Shown here in pieces: positions 22,531 through 34,367 of a DNA stretch of 64,000 nucleotides; the first letter of the stretch is position 1, and the number at the start of each line of letters is the position of its first letter. The stretch covers positions 1-64,000 of the forward strand of contig JACKQL020000001.1 of the NCBI GenBank assembly GCA_018296165.2, given 5' to 3'. The notes beneath the pieces are model-generated. The model did no database searches, was not told the origin of the DNA, and worked only from the letters and a program-made list of their open reading frames with translations. The DNA comes from Termitomyces sp. T153. Its lineage: Eukaryota > Basidiomycota > Agaricomycetes > Agaricales > Lyophyllaceae. The position numbers and the translations under genes are program-made.

Positions 22531-25500
22531 ATCACCCCCTAGCACAGTAGTAGATGATGAAGTCATTCTCAGAGAGGGTTTTGGACCACTGGGCCTGGTG
22601 GCAGCTAAGTTGCTTTGTTATAGTGAAGTACTGCAGATTGTTGTGGTCAGGTAGACTTGGATTGAATGACATGTGCTCTTGAGGTATGCACACCACTGCT
22701 TGAAAGCATTGATAATGGCTAGGAGTTTCTTGTTCTAGATAACATAGCTGAGTTCCACAGCAATTATCAAGCATGTGTAAAAGGCAATGGGTTGGAGGTT
22801 CTTCAGTCCTGGGTCCATCTGGGACAGGATTCCAGTGAGGGCATAGTCTGAAGCATTCAAGGATGATGGAGAGGCTTGGGTTATAGTGCCACAGAATGGA
22901 TGCTGTGGTGAAAACTTGTTTGAGGTCAACAATACTTTGGCATTCAGAGTTCCAGACCCAGGGATTGTCCTTCCAGGTTAGACAGGTGAGGCATTTGGTG
23001 ATGCTGGAGTAGTTGTCAATAAATTGTCAATAGAAATTGGCAAATCTAAGGAAGGACTGGAGCTTCTTCAGGCTCTGGAGTTGGGGCCAGGTGGTAATTG
23101 CTTTGACCTTCATTGGGTCCATGCAAACTCCATCCAGAAATACAATAATACCAAGGTACTCAACTTTCATAGTGTGGAACAAACACTTCTTTAGCTTGGC
23201 ATGTAGGTGGTATTGCTGGAGTCATTCCAAGACATGCTGGACATGCCCCCAGTGCTCTTCCAGGGAGTTTGAGTAGATTAGAATGTCCTCCAAGTATACA
23301 ATGACAAATACATTGTACATATCATAGAAGATGTTGTTCAGGAAATACTGGAAGGTAGTGGGGGGTTTTTGACATTCCAAAGGGCATTACAAGGTATTTA
23401 AAGAGGTCATAGGGTGTCCAGAAGGCCATTTTTCATTTGTGACCTGCAACAATATGGACATTGTTGTATCCTGATCAGAAGTCAAGCTTTGTGTAGATCT
23501 TTGTGCTTTGAAATTGGTCAACCAAGTCTCTGATGAGGGGAAGAGGGTACCATTTCTTCCTGGTGACCAGGTCAAGTCCTTGGAAGTTGATGCCTAGCCT
23601 TAGGGAACTGTCCTTCTTTTTTGCAAAGAGAACTGGGGCTCTGGCAGAGAAGCCAAAGGCAAAGGGTCATATGAAGCCTTTTCTGAGCATTTTGTCAATG
23701 TAGTCCTTGAGTGCTTGGAGCTCAGTCTCCAACATGTTGTAGACTTTCCCAAAGAGTAGTGAGGCTCCATCCTCCAAGTCAATCTTATGGTTGTAGGGCT
23801 AGTGGGGGAGGAGTTCTTAGACACTGTCTTCAGAATATATATCAGCAAATTCATGGTATTCTAGGAGAATGACTTCTCTAAGAATTTATTCCTCTGACTT
23901 CTTCATAAGCATGGTGGGGCTTTCTAGCTTTGAGGCCCCTGTGCATGCCCAGTGGTTCTGGAATAGGAGGTTTGTGTACTGCTCTCCCCTTCAAGGTCCC
24001 TTAAGAGCAGTTAGTAGTAAGAGAGGTGGTTTGCTGAGCAGGGTTTGTCCAGGTCACCTTCCTCTTTGATGTCAGAGGTGTAGCAGGACCAGAGTGAGAT
24101 TTCTACTGCTAAGTGAGTATCCTCTATTTCAAAGAACGTGATCATGGTCTTCCAATCTATGTCAGAGTTGGCCTGATGCAGCTACAGTAGCCCTAGGTTC
24201 AGCAGGGTGGATTGATGGAGTTGCTAGATCAGTAGATTGACTGGGAATTTGAGGCTGTTGGGTAGGGAGATGGTATCAACATATTGGTGTGAGATGAGGC
24301 TGGAGGGGGCTGGGTTTCCATCCAAGTGTTGCAGTTTGACTAAATTGCTCAGTTCTATTCTGGGAAGTTTCAAATCCACTACAGCAAAAGTTCTGGTAGC
24401 ACTGCTATCAATGAGAGCAGCATAGGTCTTACCAGTTGACTGGAATGTGGAGGCTTTCCAGGTTGGTTGTATGCAGGGAGATGGTGTTCAAGGTTGGAAG
24501 GGAATGGGGAGGCTATTAGAATTTGGGGTATGTTGAAGGGCCATGGTCAGGGAGTCTGCCAGCCAGAGCTTTGAGCATTGCTGGGATCATGAGCAGGACT
24601 GAGGCTGGAGGGGTCCTCCCAGTAGTGCTGGTCAATCTGAGTGACAAGATTCTTGAGCTTTTGATAGGTGGTCTGCTTCCAGGTAATCCAAAGTACTTTG
24701 TGGATGCACTTGGAGAAAGCCTTATGGAGCTGGAACCTTAAAGCATTTTAGTTCTAGCCTGTCTCATAGGATTCCTTTTCAAACTAGACAACAAAGACAG
24801 TGAAGCAGTTGTCAGGCCTCATCTAGAGGGAGACTAACTTTTGCTCACCTTCTCCCATGGTATCATAAATGCCAAACTTCTTAGAAAACTCTCAGATGAA
24901 GGCATTCCAGTTTGCAAACAATAGGTGGTGGGGGTTGTAATGGAGTAGGGCTGTGTAGTGGTCTAGCACAATTCCTTGGACATACAAAGAAGCAAAAGTG
25001 ACTTGGGACTAGTCTTCCATAAAGGTGTGCAGCTTTCCCAAAACAGTGTTCAGGCATTGTACTAAAAAGTTCTGCCACTCCTGGGAGTTCCATCTACTGA
25101 ATTATTTAGGCTTTTGAATATCTAAGCATTTTGTATAGGCCAGGACCTTCTGGATTCCTTTGTTGTCTCTATGGCTGTTCCTCACTGCTCCCTCTGCATT
25201 GTAGTAGTAATAGTAGTAGTTTCCAGGTCTGCTAGACAGGAATGCACCTATTGCTGGTCCCCATCCTTCTGGGAGTCTGCCATTAGGGAGCTCCCCACCT
25301 TCCAGAGGTCCTCTTGGGGCTCCACTACATATTGAAGGGCCATTTTAGAACCATGGGGGTGGAATGTTGTCTGCTAGAAGGAGGGAATTCAGAACCTAGG
25401 GTCAAGTTGGGAAGCAGCTAAAGTTGGGGTTGCATTGAGTTTCTGGGAAAGTGGAGGGTTCAACAAACCAAGTCTGCAAGGGAATCTAGGGGAGTCAGAG

Positions 25501-25630
25501 GTGTAGGTAGAGAGGCAGTCTTGAACATTCTTAGGGATGGCTTGTTTCTAGGGTCAGAGGATGGAAGCTTTGTCAATGTATAATAGCATGTGCTCAGAGC
25601 AAGCATTAGGTTCTCTAGGGTTGGTGGTCC
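22531..25630 (-). pseudogene. Gag-pol remains of Element III
   Basis: Minus-strand order: gag remnants (25630-24480), protease-like ALIDSSATRTF (about 24425-24390), RT with TFQYFLNNIFYDMYNVF and YLEDILIYS (about 23370-23270; the usual YLDD has Glu), VEYLGIIVF and FANFY blocks, then RNase H with HNNLQYFTITKQLS (about 22650-22600). The blocks match Element I closely in order and wording, so it belongs to the same family. Dense stops and frame changes mark an old copy. Integrase is missing; the body ends at 22531. Confidence 0.8.
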
Positions 25631-25647
25631 TTAGATTGGCCTCAGCC

Positions 25648-26328
25648 TGTCAGAGCAGCTGTAGACTGTGCAGCAGGGGGTTCCTCCACAGGTTGAGCTC
25701 AGGTAAGTATGATGACTAAAGGGACTTACAGAGCATCAGAGTTAGACAGGAGTCAAACAGACAATCTGGAGATCTGGGAGAGGTGAAAATAGGTGTTTTT
25801 GAGTTGAACAGGGGTTGAACAGATGTTCCAGAAGTTTGGGGCAGCAAGAATGCCAAGTCTGGAGACAAGTGGGGTTGGAGGATCTAGAAGTCAAGCTGCA
25901 GTTTGTTAGGAGGGTAAGAAAAAGTAATTAAATTACAGTATAGAGTTATAAGCATAGTAGAAATAATGCTGGAAAACAGATAAAGCAAGAAAATAGATAG
26001 GTGCTGGGAAATAGAGAAGTGCTGGAAAGCTATATGAGGGCTATGGCAATATCAAGACTAACTGTACTGACTATAGTCCTGCTGGATTTATAGTAGGGCT
26101 ATTAGAGGGCTTCAGAGCTTGGAACAGGGTTATGGGCATAGTTATGGGGTCTAGAGCATGTTCTGAGACCTGGAGTGGGGTGGCAGTGCTGAGAAGTGTT
26201 TGGCAGTGCCACTCAGGGTCTTTAAATGAGTGTGGAGCAATTGTGGGGGTTCTGCAAAATGGAATTCAGAGGTTCTGGCCTAACAAAGAAGCTGCTGATG
26301 CAGACTTGATGGTCTGATGGCAGGTCTG
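25648..26328 (-). mobile_element. 5' LTR of Element III, inner part
   Basis: AATATCAAGACT at 26048-26059 marks the start block on the minus strand. The inner end is placed at TGTCAG (25648). Just inside it the plus strand reads GTCCTTAGATTGG, a degraded relative of the expected self-priming PBS. The LTR is cut at 26328 by Element II and resumes at 33322. Confidence 0.6.
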
Positions 26329-27582
26329 TGTAAGGGCAACCTCCAGGGTGGCAGATCAGAGTCACACAGCTAGCAGAGAGGAATCCAAAGTATATTAGCA
26401 GAGTAGATGATGATACAAATCAGTAACTAATGATACAATGGGCTCGAGGCTACAAGACTAGAGGAAACACAAAAAGTCTGAAAAAGCAATATATTGTAAT
26501 AGAAAATACAATATAGCTACTCTAGGCTGAAAACTGTAAGCCAATAGCAAAACGTCAAAAACAGTAGATGTAGAATGCACCTCAGAAAGTATCCCTCCTA
26601 TTAAAACCATGAAAGACTTGACCAGAAAGCCAGGTATGGCCAGTAACAAATGTGGCCAGGAACCTCGGCATAATTGGAAATGCATAGCCAATGCCAAGTT
26701 TGGGCACTGGCCCAAGCTTGCTATAGGCTGACACCTAGTCCAGTGAGGAGCATGCAAAGCAGCCATCCCACTGGTGAGTCATAATATAAGCCTTGCTGCC
26801 CTCGAGGAATAAGATCATGCACTGGAGAGAGAAAACAAGTGGGAGAGGAAGGGAAGAAAGAGGGACATAACTATAAGTTGCCAAGCCCAGTCCACATGGA
26901 ACCCTGATGCTCAGACCAACCATCAGCCAACTACATGACAAGACAACAACAAATAAAGCACACCATTGCAAGGTCTGTGCATGATAGGAGTGGTATAAAA
27001 GGGAAGAAAGGTCAAGTAGTAAGACAAGAAAGTGATTGCCACAGCTCAGAAGTCCCCAGGGAGCGGATTTCTTAGGCTTATGAGCATTACTTACTTTGGG
27101 ATCATTAGTTTAATACACTATTTGTGCCCCTTTGCTTGTTTTGAGAACTGTCTCAAATTAAGTAAATAAAATCAATAAATTTATTATTTGGACTACTAGT
27201 ACAGTGGGAACTTGTAGTTAAGAACCCCAAAAACCTCGCAAAGTCTAAGTCAGACATGTTTGGCCAAAGTTTGTAACTTAGAGCCACAGTCAACTTTAGC
27301 TTTTGCATTGCTAATCACCTAGCAGAGGGGAATCTGAAGAGAACAAGTCTAAGGATTCATGCTGCTCAGCATGGTGCATCAGCAGGTGGTGGAGGCATGG
27401 GAACTACTGTACAGGTGACTAGAGTTACATCTAACCCTAGGACAATGGTTGCCGAGGTAATACAGAGAACTCCACAGTTCTCCAGAGATCTCTATGGTCT
27501 CAGAAAGAGCCACAGAGGCATCAAACATGCTGTAGAGGTGCTGGAACCAGTCATGGAAGTTGGAAATGGAAGTCCCCTGACA
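26329..27582 (-). mobile_element. 3' LTR of Element II, split by an insertion
   Basis: The LTR pieces 26329-26431 and 27316-27582 together match the intact 5' LTR at 32947-33316. An 879-bp insertion separates them. Confidence 0.88.
26432..27310 (+). mobile_element. LTR-like insertion with CTAAT duplication
   Basis: This is inserted into the Element II 3' LTR; the uninterrupted LTR at about 33045 gives the empty site. CTAAT flanks it (26427-26431 and 27311-27315). It has TATAAAAGG (about 26994), then AATAAAATCAATAAA (about 27164), which is the order of an LTR promoter and poly(A) signal in plus orientation. The termini are not a clean TG...CA, so a solo LTR of another superfamily is likely but not proven. 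Confidence 0.65.
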
Positions 27583-27596
27583 TTACCCCCCCCTCT
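27583..27596 (-). promoter_or_regulatory. Polypurine tract of Element II
   Basis: On the minus strand AGAGGGGGGGGTAA abuts the 3' LTR start. Confidence 0.75.
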
Positions 27597-27689
27597 AGCA
27601 TGTGGCATCTTGATGTGTGGAGTAGAAGGAGTCCCTGATTGCTCAGTCTGCTGGCAAGATAGAGTAGATTCCTTGTATGGTGCACAGAG

Positions 27690-30600
27690 CATCTGGATGT
27701 CTCCAGTGGAACTCTTTGACAAGTCTGGAGGTGTGTACATTCTCCTGTGGCTCCCAGGAAATATCCTCAATTCTGTAGCCTTTCCACTTCACCTTGTACT
27801 GTAGTCATCTCTGGAATAAATAGCTGTCCAGGATTTCTTCCACTTTATACTCTTCATTGTTGTTGACCATTATGGGGAGCAGCAGAGGTGGCAGACATTG
27901 CTCCAGAATAGGATCTTTAGTGACTGGGGTTAGTTTGACCACATTGAACACTGGATGAAGCTGGCGCATCCCCGCAGGGAGTCAGAGTCAATAGGCCAGG
28001 GGTCCCACCTGTTGTTCCACTGTGAATGGCCCTAATTGGCAGTGTGACAGCTTTTTTGAGGGTCGGGTGGTCGTAATGTTAGAGGCATCCAGGTAGATTC
28101 AATCTCCAGGCTGATATCTGTGCTCTGGGGTCCTTCCATAGTTGTAGTATCATGCCATGTTGTCTTTTGCTTTTACCAGCACAGCTTGGGCCTCTTTCTA
28201 TGACCTCTTCATCCAGTCCACAAATTTTTTTACTGCCTCATTCTCTGAGAGTTGGGCCCAGAGTTCAAAACCCATGCATGGGTGCCATCCAGTGTCAAGG
28301 AAGAATGGGGAAAACTGGGTGGACACATGAACATGGTTGTTGTACTAGAATTCAGCATCAGGGAGGAGTTTGTCCCAGTCATCTTGGCACTCATTGCAGA
28401 AGAGGCAGAGATACTGTTCCAGCTCCTGGTTTATATGCTCCATCTAGTCATTGGACTGTGGGTGGTAGGCAGTGGTAGTGTGGAGCTTTACTCTAAGCAG
28501 TTGGTAGAGCTCCTGGGTGAACTCTGCCACGAATTGTAGTCCCCAATCTGAGATGTAGATGTTGAAGAGGCTGTGGAGCTTCCAGATGTTCCTCCAGTAC
28601 AGATTTGTGGCACCCATGGCAGAGCAGGTGGTGTGGGTCAGAATGAAGTGTGCTCTCTTGCCATACAGGTCCACCACCACCATGATTGCATCATAACCAT
28701 GGGTATCAGGGAGTTCTACAATGAAGTCTATGGATGCTACACTTCATCATTCCATGGGCACCAGTAGCAGGTGTAACTGTCTGTAGGGGAGTCAGTGCTG
28801 GGGCTTGGTCCAGAGGCAGAAATTGCAGGTACTAGTGTAGGACCCAATGTACTGGGACATCTGGGGCCATCAGTAGTTCTGCAATACTAACTCCAGTGTC
28901 TTTCACTACTCGGGGTGCCCTGCAATGCAGGAGTCATGGTGTTGCTCCACAATCCTCCAATGGAGCTCTGGAATGTTGGGGATGTAGATATGGTCTCGGA
29001 AGGTCAGGATTCTGTCTTGGAGGGCCCATTTGTCAGTGCAGACTGCCTTAACACCAATAGTATGCCCTGACTTCAGCATCTGAGTAGCCTGTGCTACAAG
29101 CTCCTCCTGTTGACCATCCCTATTATCCCATTGTATGTCCCAGAGAATGTCTGCCTCTGCTCTGTCAATGGCAAGGCTCTCCATGGCTTAAATTGCAAAC
29201 AATTTGGGGTGGAGGAGCACAATGTTACTGTTATTCCCTTCCCCCATTTCATGGTCCACCCTCTAAAACAGGGCCCCCATGCTCCAGCCAGGCTTGTGGT
29301 GCAAGGAGAAGTCAAAGTTGGCAAGATAGAGGGACCATTGGGCCTGCTGGCAATTGAGCTTCTTAGCCATCCAGAAGTATTTGAGGTTCTTGTGATCCAT
29401 TCAGACCTCAAACCTGTGCCACACACCTTTCAGGAAGTGCTGCCACTCCTTGAATGACTGAATAATGGCCAGCATCTCCTTGTTGTGGATCTTGTAGTTC
29501 CATTCCACCACATTCAGGCTTTTGTAGTAAACAGCCACTAGATGCCACTTTCCATCCTCTGGAGATTGCTGTGAGAGCACCACTCCAGTGGCAAAGTCAG
29601 AGCTGTTGGCCTCTATATGGAAGGGAGAGTTGTTATCTGGGAATAAGGGGACAGGCCCAGAGGTCATAGCATGCTTGAGAGTGTCAAAGGCCATCTGCTC
29701 TGGAGGTTCCCAGCTCCATGTAACATCCTTTTCCATAAGGTCAAACAGCTGGTGGGCATGGTGCAAGAAGTCCTGGATGAATCTCTAGTAGAAGTTTGCA
29801 AAACCAAGGAATGCCTGTACCTCCTTCTTGTTTTGGAGCTCTGGCCACTCTGCCACACCTGCTACCTTCACTGGGTCCATCTCCACTGCTCCATGGGAGA
29901 TGATCAGGCTGAGGTACTCAATCTGGATTTGTTCAAACTTGCACTTCTCCAGCTTGAAGTAGAGCCAGTACTGGCAGAGGCATTCCAGGATGAGACGAGT
30001 GATCTGATGGTGTTCCTCTAGCATTTTGGTGTAGATGAGGATGTCATTGAGATACATGCACACTACACTCTCTACAATAAGGTCCTGAAGATGTCATTCA
30101 TCATGGTCTGAAAGGTGGCCAGGCTGTTGGTGAGACCAAAGAACATGATGAGCAGTTCAAACAATCTCTGGTTGGTCTGGAAGGCTGCCTTCTACTTGTC
30201 TCCTTCCTGAATGCACACATTGTTGTAACTCCACTGGATGTCCAATTTAGTGAAGTATTATGTGCTCTGGAGGTTGTTGATGAGCTTGGAGATGAAGGAG
30301 AGGGAGTAATGGTTCTTCACTGTCATGGCATTGAGTACCCAGTAGTCCTGTACCAGTCGGAGGGAGCCATCCTTCTTTTTGATAAAGAAGACCAGAGAAG
30401 CTATTGGGGACTTGGACAGACAGATATAACCGGAGTGCAAGTTCTCCCATAAGAATGCATTGAGCTCATTCTGCTCCCTGAGCATGAGGGGGTAGATCTT
30501 ACAGCTAGAGAGTGCGGAGTTGGGCAGCAGTTTGATGGCATAGTCCCACCTCTTGCACTCTGGAAGCAAGTTGAAGGAGGCTTTGGAGGACACATCTTCA

Positions 30601-31440
30601 AATGCATGCAGGTAGGGGAGTACCATGTCCTGGAACTCTCAAGGTGCAGCGTTGGCAGCAAAAGCCTAGGCCAGCCTCTGAAACATAGTCTGGCTAGCCC
30701 TGATCTCCATGACAGAGGGCAGCGGGTGGACAGTGGTAACATAGATTCAATCCCCTGCCTCTATCACTTTTTCTGGGAGCTTCAGCTCACATATACCACC
30801 AAACTTCCCTCCATGCTCCTCCTCTGGGGCTCCACCATTGCTCTGATCATCCTCATAGAGGGCCTCTCTACAAGGGAATGCCAGAGGCAGGAGGTCCAGA
30901 AGGTTTAGATTAGTGAAGGGGAGAGGGCCAGCATGACATGCTTGGATAGCTGCATGCTCTCAGACTTGGGTCTGATGCTCTGCTCTGTCCTCCATAGCAC
31001 AGGTGGAGCACTTCCTGGAGTATCTACTCATGGTCACCTCTCCTTTAGTCCAATCAACCTCAGGATTATGCTCTTAGAGCCACATGAACCCAAGGATCAT
31101 GTCTTGCCTTTCCAAGCTGATAATGGTGAATATGGCATGCTTTATGTGATTCTGATAGCAGAGAACCAGGTCAACTATGACTATGGAGCTAATTGCACTG
31201 GCTTTGTTGAGTGTTCCATCAATGTTGTAGACAGGAATGGGCTTGGGAAGAGGCTACATGGCCAGGCCATGGCATTTGACAAACTCTGAGTCCAGGAAAA
31301 GTCCTGTTGCTCCACTGTCCAGGAGAGCCATGACTCCATAGTTTTGCTGGGTGTCCATTGTCTTGATCTCCACATCAAGGTGCAGAAAATGGGCAGATGA
31401 GCCAGAGGCCATCACATACTGTCAGGGCATTTGATGTGCC
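27690..31440 (-). pseudogene. pol: Pol of Element II, broken
   Basis: Minus-strand order: protease-like segment (about 31370-31050, ILGFMWLQEHNPEIDW), RT (30626-29785; LVQDYWVLNA, and MYLNDILIYT where the catalytic YLDD has Asn), RNase H (29766-29401), HHCC region (about 28960-28906, HHDSCIAGHPE), integrase core (28683-28444; YISDWGLQF, YHPQSND) and a chromodomain (about 27810-27690, YKVKWKGYRIEDISWEP). Many stops and frame changes are present, and the RT active site is altered. Confidence 0.85.
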
Positions 31441-31529
31441 CAAGCAAGGCTGCACCATCTGACCTTCAGAGGTGTCAGAGAGCTTGGTGGGGGCTCTGGA
31501 GTTAGTGTTTGTATGTCTGGAAGGGGGCT

Positions 31530-32840
31530 TCAAGGTTCTTCTGTCTTAGAATGAAGGGCATCAGAAAAAGCAGTTTCATTTTCTATTGATAGACAAGAGA
31601 ACTTGTTAGCACTTAGCAACAGAGGCATACACCTCATCCATTGCTTGACTAAAAATCCTCCTCCAGCTCCAGAGGTGAGGTGCACATGCTGGCTTCCTCT
31701 GGGGTCAACTCTGGCATGGGCTTGTCCAGCAACAGAGCTCTGGCAGTGTCTTGTATGGCCAAGAGCTGTAGGAGAAGTTTCTCCTGCTCCATCATAGAGA
31801 GGTAGCATACCTCCAGACCCAGGGGACAGTGCCATGCAAAGTGCACAGGCTTCTTGCATCTCTGGCATAATAGCAGGGCTATGCAGAGTTGTTGGGCCAC
31901 ATCCACATGTAGGAGTGGCTGGAGTGAGGGCCAGCACTGGGTGAGTAGGTGCAGAGTGGTGGAGGTTGCTGATCAGAGTGGGGCACAGCATGGAATGGGG
32001 GTGGCAGAGCTCCCTCTATATCTCCATGAGTTGCCATTGGTCCTAGGCCACCTTATACCACAATGCAATCTTTTCATTGTTGGAATGACCCTCTGCCAGG
32101 TTGTCAATGCATTCTACCAAGATGGGGTGCAAGCTATCCCATAAGGTGAAGCATAGTTGGAGGCCATCAGAGTAGGTGGCCTGTTTGACCAGGGCTTGGA
32201 ATGAGTCAATGTACTCATCCAATGTATGCTTTCCTTGTCCATACTGCTCCCTGTCATGTAGTGTCAGTGCTGCCATCTTGGCAGGGTCTAATGGGAAAAA
32301 CTCGGTGCAAAAGTCCTTCTCAAAGGTGGCCTAGTTTGGGAAGCTCCCCCCACCTCTGGGATGGCAGAAAACTCACAGTGCATAAGTGGAGGCATGTCTA
32401 GTCTTCATGTATGATAGCACCCAGGCTATTTTCAATGTGTCAGAGTCAAAAACATCCCTGCTGAGGTGGATGTAGGTGAGGCAGGACTGTAGAAATCACT
32501 CCTTGCTGGATTGGGTGCTATTGTATGTGTCTGGCAGTGCCAGATGAGGAATCCATGGCTATAGGATCACTGGAGCCACTGGAGTAGGTGCTGTGGCAGG
32601 CAGAGCTGGTTCTGCTGCTGCAGGAGGGGTAGAGTTAGGGCTTAGGCATTCTAGCAGCACCTGGAGGGATTGGGAGATAAGATTTGTTGTCTGATGGAGG
32701 GTAGAGAGTTTGGTTGTATGGTGGGTGAGAGATGATTGTGTTAATTGCACCTGGGTCTCTAAGTGGAGCAGGCAAGTCCAGGCTTTGTCTTGTGGGGCTG
32801 GGGCCTCCAAGGGTGTGTCTGGGTTAGCAAGCTGAGACAT
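31530..32840 (-). pseudogene. gag: Gag of Element II, broken
   Basis: It starts at ATG 32840 (MSQLANPDTPLEAP) with a coiled-coil-like N-terminus. A capsid-like segment lies at 32276-32043 (LDEYIDSFQALVKQA) and a zinc knuckle CQRCKKPVHFAWHC at 31867-31826. These are followed by an acidic tail. Internal stops and frame changes are present. Confidence 0.8.
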
Positions 32841-32933
32841 AGAACTCCATGGTGCTTAATCCTGGCAGAGGAGTGACAGATAGCAGCTCGGAGGTTCCTT
32901 GCAGCTATGTGGAGCTTCCAGGCCAGTTTTAGG

Positions 32934-32944
32934 AGACTTGTTCT
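32934..32944 (-). promoter_or_regulatory. Self-priming primer binding site of Element II
   Basis: On the minus strand AGAACAAGTCT begins two bases after the 5' LTR. Its exact reverse complement AGACTTGTTCT lies inside the LTR at 33084-33074, where a transcript could start. This repeats the Tf1-type arrangement of Element I with an unrelated sequence. The LTR lacks an obvious TATA box at the right distance. Confidence 0.65.
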
Positions 32945-32946
32945 GC

Positions 32947-33316
32947 TGTAAGGGCAACCTCCAGGGCAGTGGATCAGAGTCACACAGCTAGCAGAGGGGA
33001 ATCTGAAGTATATTAGTGGAGTAGACAACAATACAAATCAGTAACTAATCACCTAGCAGAGGGGAATCCAAAGAGAACAAGTCTAAGGATTCCTGCTTCT
33101 CAGTGCCATGCATCAGTGGGTGGTGGAGGCATGGGAACTACTGTACAGGTGACTGGAGTTACATCTAACCTTAGGACAATGGTTGCTGAGGTAATACAGA
33201 GAACTCTGCAGTTCTCCAGAGATCTCTGTGGTTCCAGAAAGAGCTGTAGAGGCGTCAAACACACTGTAGAGGTGCTGGAACCAGTTATGGAGGTTGGAAA
33301 TGAAAGTTCCCTGACA
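32947..33316 (-). mobile_element. 5' LTR of Element II
   Basis: This 370-bp LTR runs TGTCAGGGAAC to GGTTGCCCTTACA on the minus strand and is intact. It provides the empty site for the insertion in the 3' LTR. Confidence 0.9.
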
Positions 33317-33321
33317 GTCTG

Positions 33322-33424
33322 ATGGCAGGTCAGCAGTAGTAATGGTGGATTTGAGCAATAGGGCTGATTTAAGAAGCAGTTGAGAGTAAAGAAATGGGGT
33401 TGAGACTATTGAGGGGTCATGACA
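33322..33424 (-). mobile_element. 5' LTR of Element III, outer part
   Basis: This continues the LTR broken at 26328 and ends at 33424 with TGTCATGACCCC on the minus strand, a typical U3 start of the Element I family. Confidence 0.65.
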
Positions 33425-33868
33425 ATTGCTGCAACACCTGTGCAGAGTTCTCTGGTGAATGAGGCTTCCACCCTAGCCCTGCTCCTGGACCATCTCCTCC
33501 TTTAAACTCCCCTCACCCCAGTCTACTGAAATGCTACCTTGAGCCTATTCCTATGCAGCATCACCCTTTGCACCTCCTTTCCTCTGGTCCACCAAGATTA
33601 CCTGTGCCCCAACCTCCCAGAGATTTTTTAACTAAGCCCTCATTGCCTGCTCCCTTTTTAGCCAGACTGCACTATTGAATGATCTCAAGTGATTGTGCAT
33701 CAAACGACTGCTGCTGCTCAGCCAACTGCTTCATGCAATTGTCCAACACTCTCCACAACCTCTCAACCACCTCATTCTATGCCTGCAGTTTATGAGGGGG
33801 CATGAGAACTGGCTTACTGGAGCATTAGCAATACATCACTTATGAGTTGAGGCTCTAAAAGTAGACAT
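33425..33868 (-). pseudogene. Third remnant of the antisense gene
   Basis: A minus-strand ATG at 33868 opens MSTFRAS, 133 bp from the LTR start at 34001. Downstream a coiled-coil-like segment (ERLWRVLDNCMKQLAEQQQ, about 33770-33715) follows with a few stops. Its position and orientation beside a polypurine tract and LTR match the antisense gene of Element I. The sequence is otherwise strongly diverged. Confidence 0.45.
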
Positions 33869-34000
33869 TGTTGAAAATAAGAGACAGGCCAATCACAGGA
33901 AGCCACTACAATCCTAGTCAACTGTAGCAGCAATCTCTAGAGGTCTGCCACATGCACCTGTACTCACACCTGAAGAGTATTAGTGTTGAGGGAGGGGTAA

Positions 34001-34187
34001 TGTCACAACTCCATCTTTTTTCACCTTTCTATTACAAACTCCATTTTATGCTCCAGACTCTATGCTCCTTAGACCCCACCATCTCAGACCCAGCTTAGGA
34101 TCTCAACAAAGTTCAAAGCCTGATCATGGACTTGGAAGCAAGGAGTACTGGTGTTTCTAAAGAAAGATTCAGTTACCACAAAATGAT
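34001..34187 (+). mobile_element. Truncated LTR with preceding polypurine tract
   Basis: GTTGAGGGAGGGGTAA is followed by TGTCACAACTCC, the 3' end layout of an Element-I-like copy in plus orientation. The LTR is cut where the KDZ block begins. Confidence 0.55.
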
Positions 34188-34367
34188 GGCAAGCCCTTGT
34201 AAGGATATTCTCTACCAAATCCACACCTACTCTTCTCTGACATCTACTTTATTTGATGTGCTGGAATCAACAGAGGCATGCAACCTTATTGTTCAAATTC
34301 TTGACTTTCAAGTCCTCTTTTTCTCACCATCTGCTGCTCATCTGCTCATCTGGCATGACCCAGGTGA

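Larger units (their letters stand above)
26329..33316 (-). mobile_element. Element II: second Gypsy chromovirus, inserted in the Element III LTR
   Basis: It is bounded by LTRs beginning TGTCAG and ending CTTACA on the minus strand, and flanked by a 5-bp duplication GTCTG (26324-26328 and 33317-33321). Inside are a self-priming PBS, gag with zinc knuckle, pol with RT/RNase H/integrase/chromodomain and a polypurine tract. The coding parts are riddled with stops. Without the 879-bp nested insertion and its TSD the element is about 6.1 kb. Confidence 0.9.
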
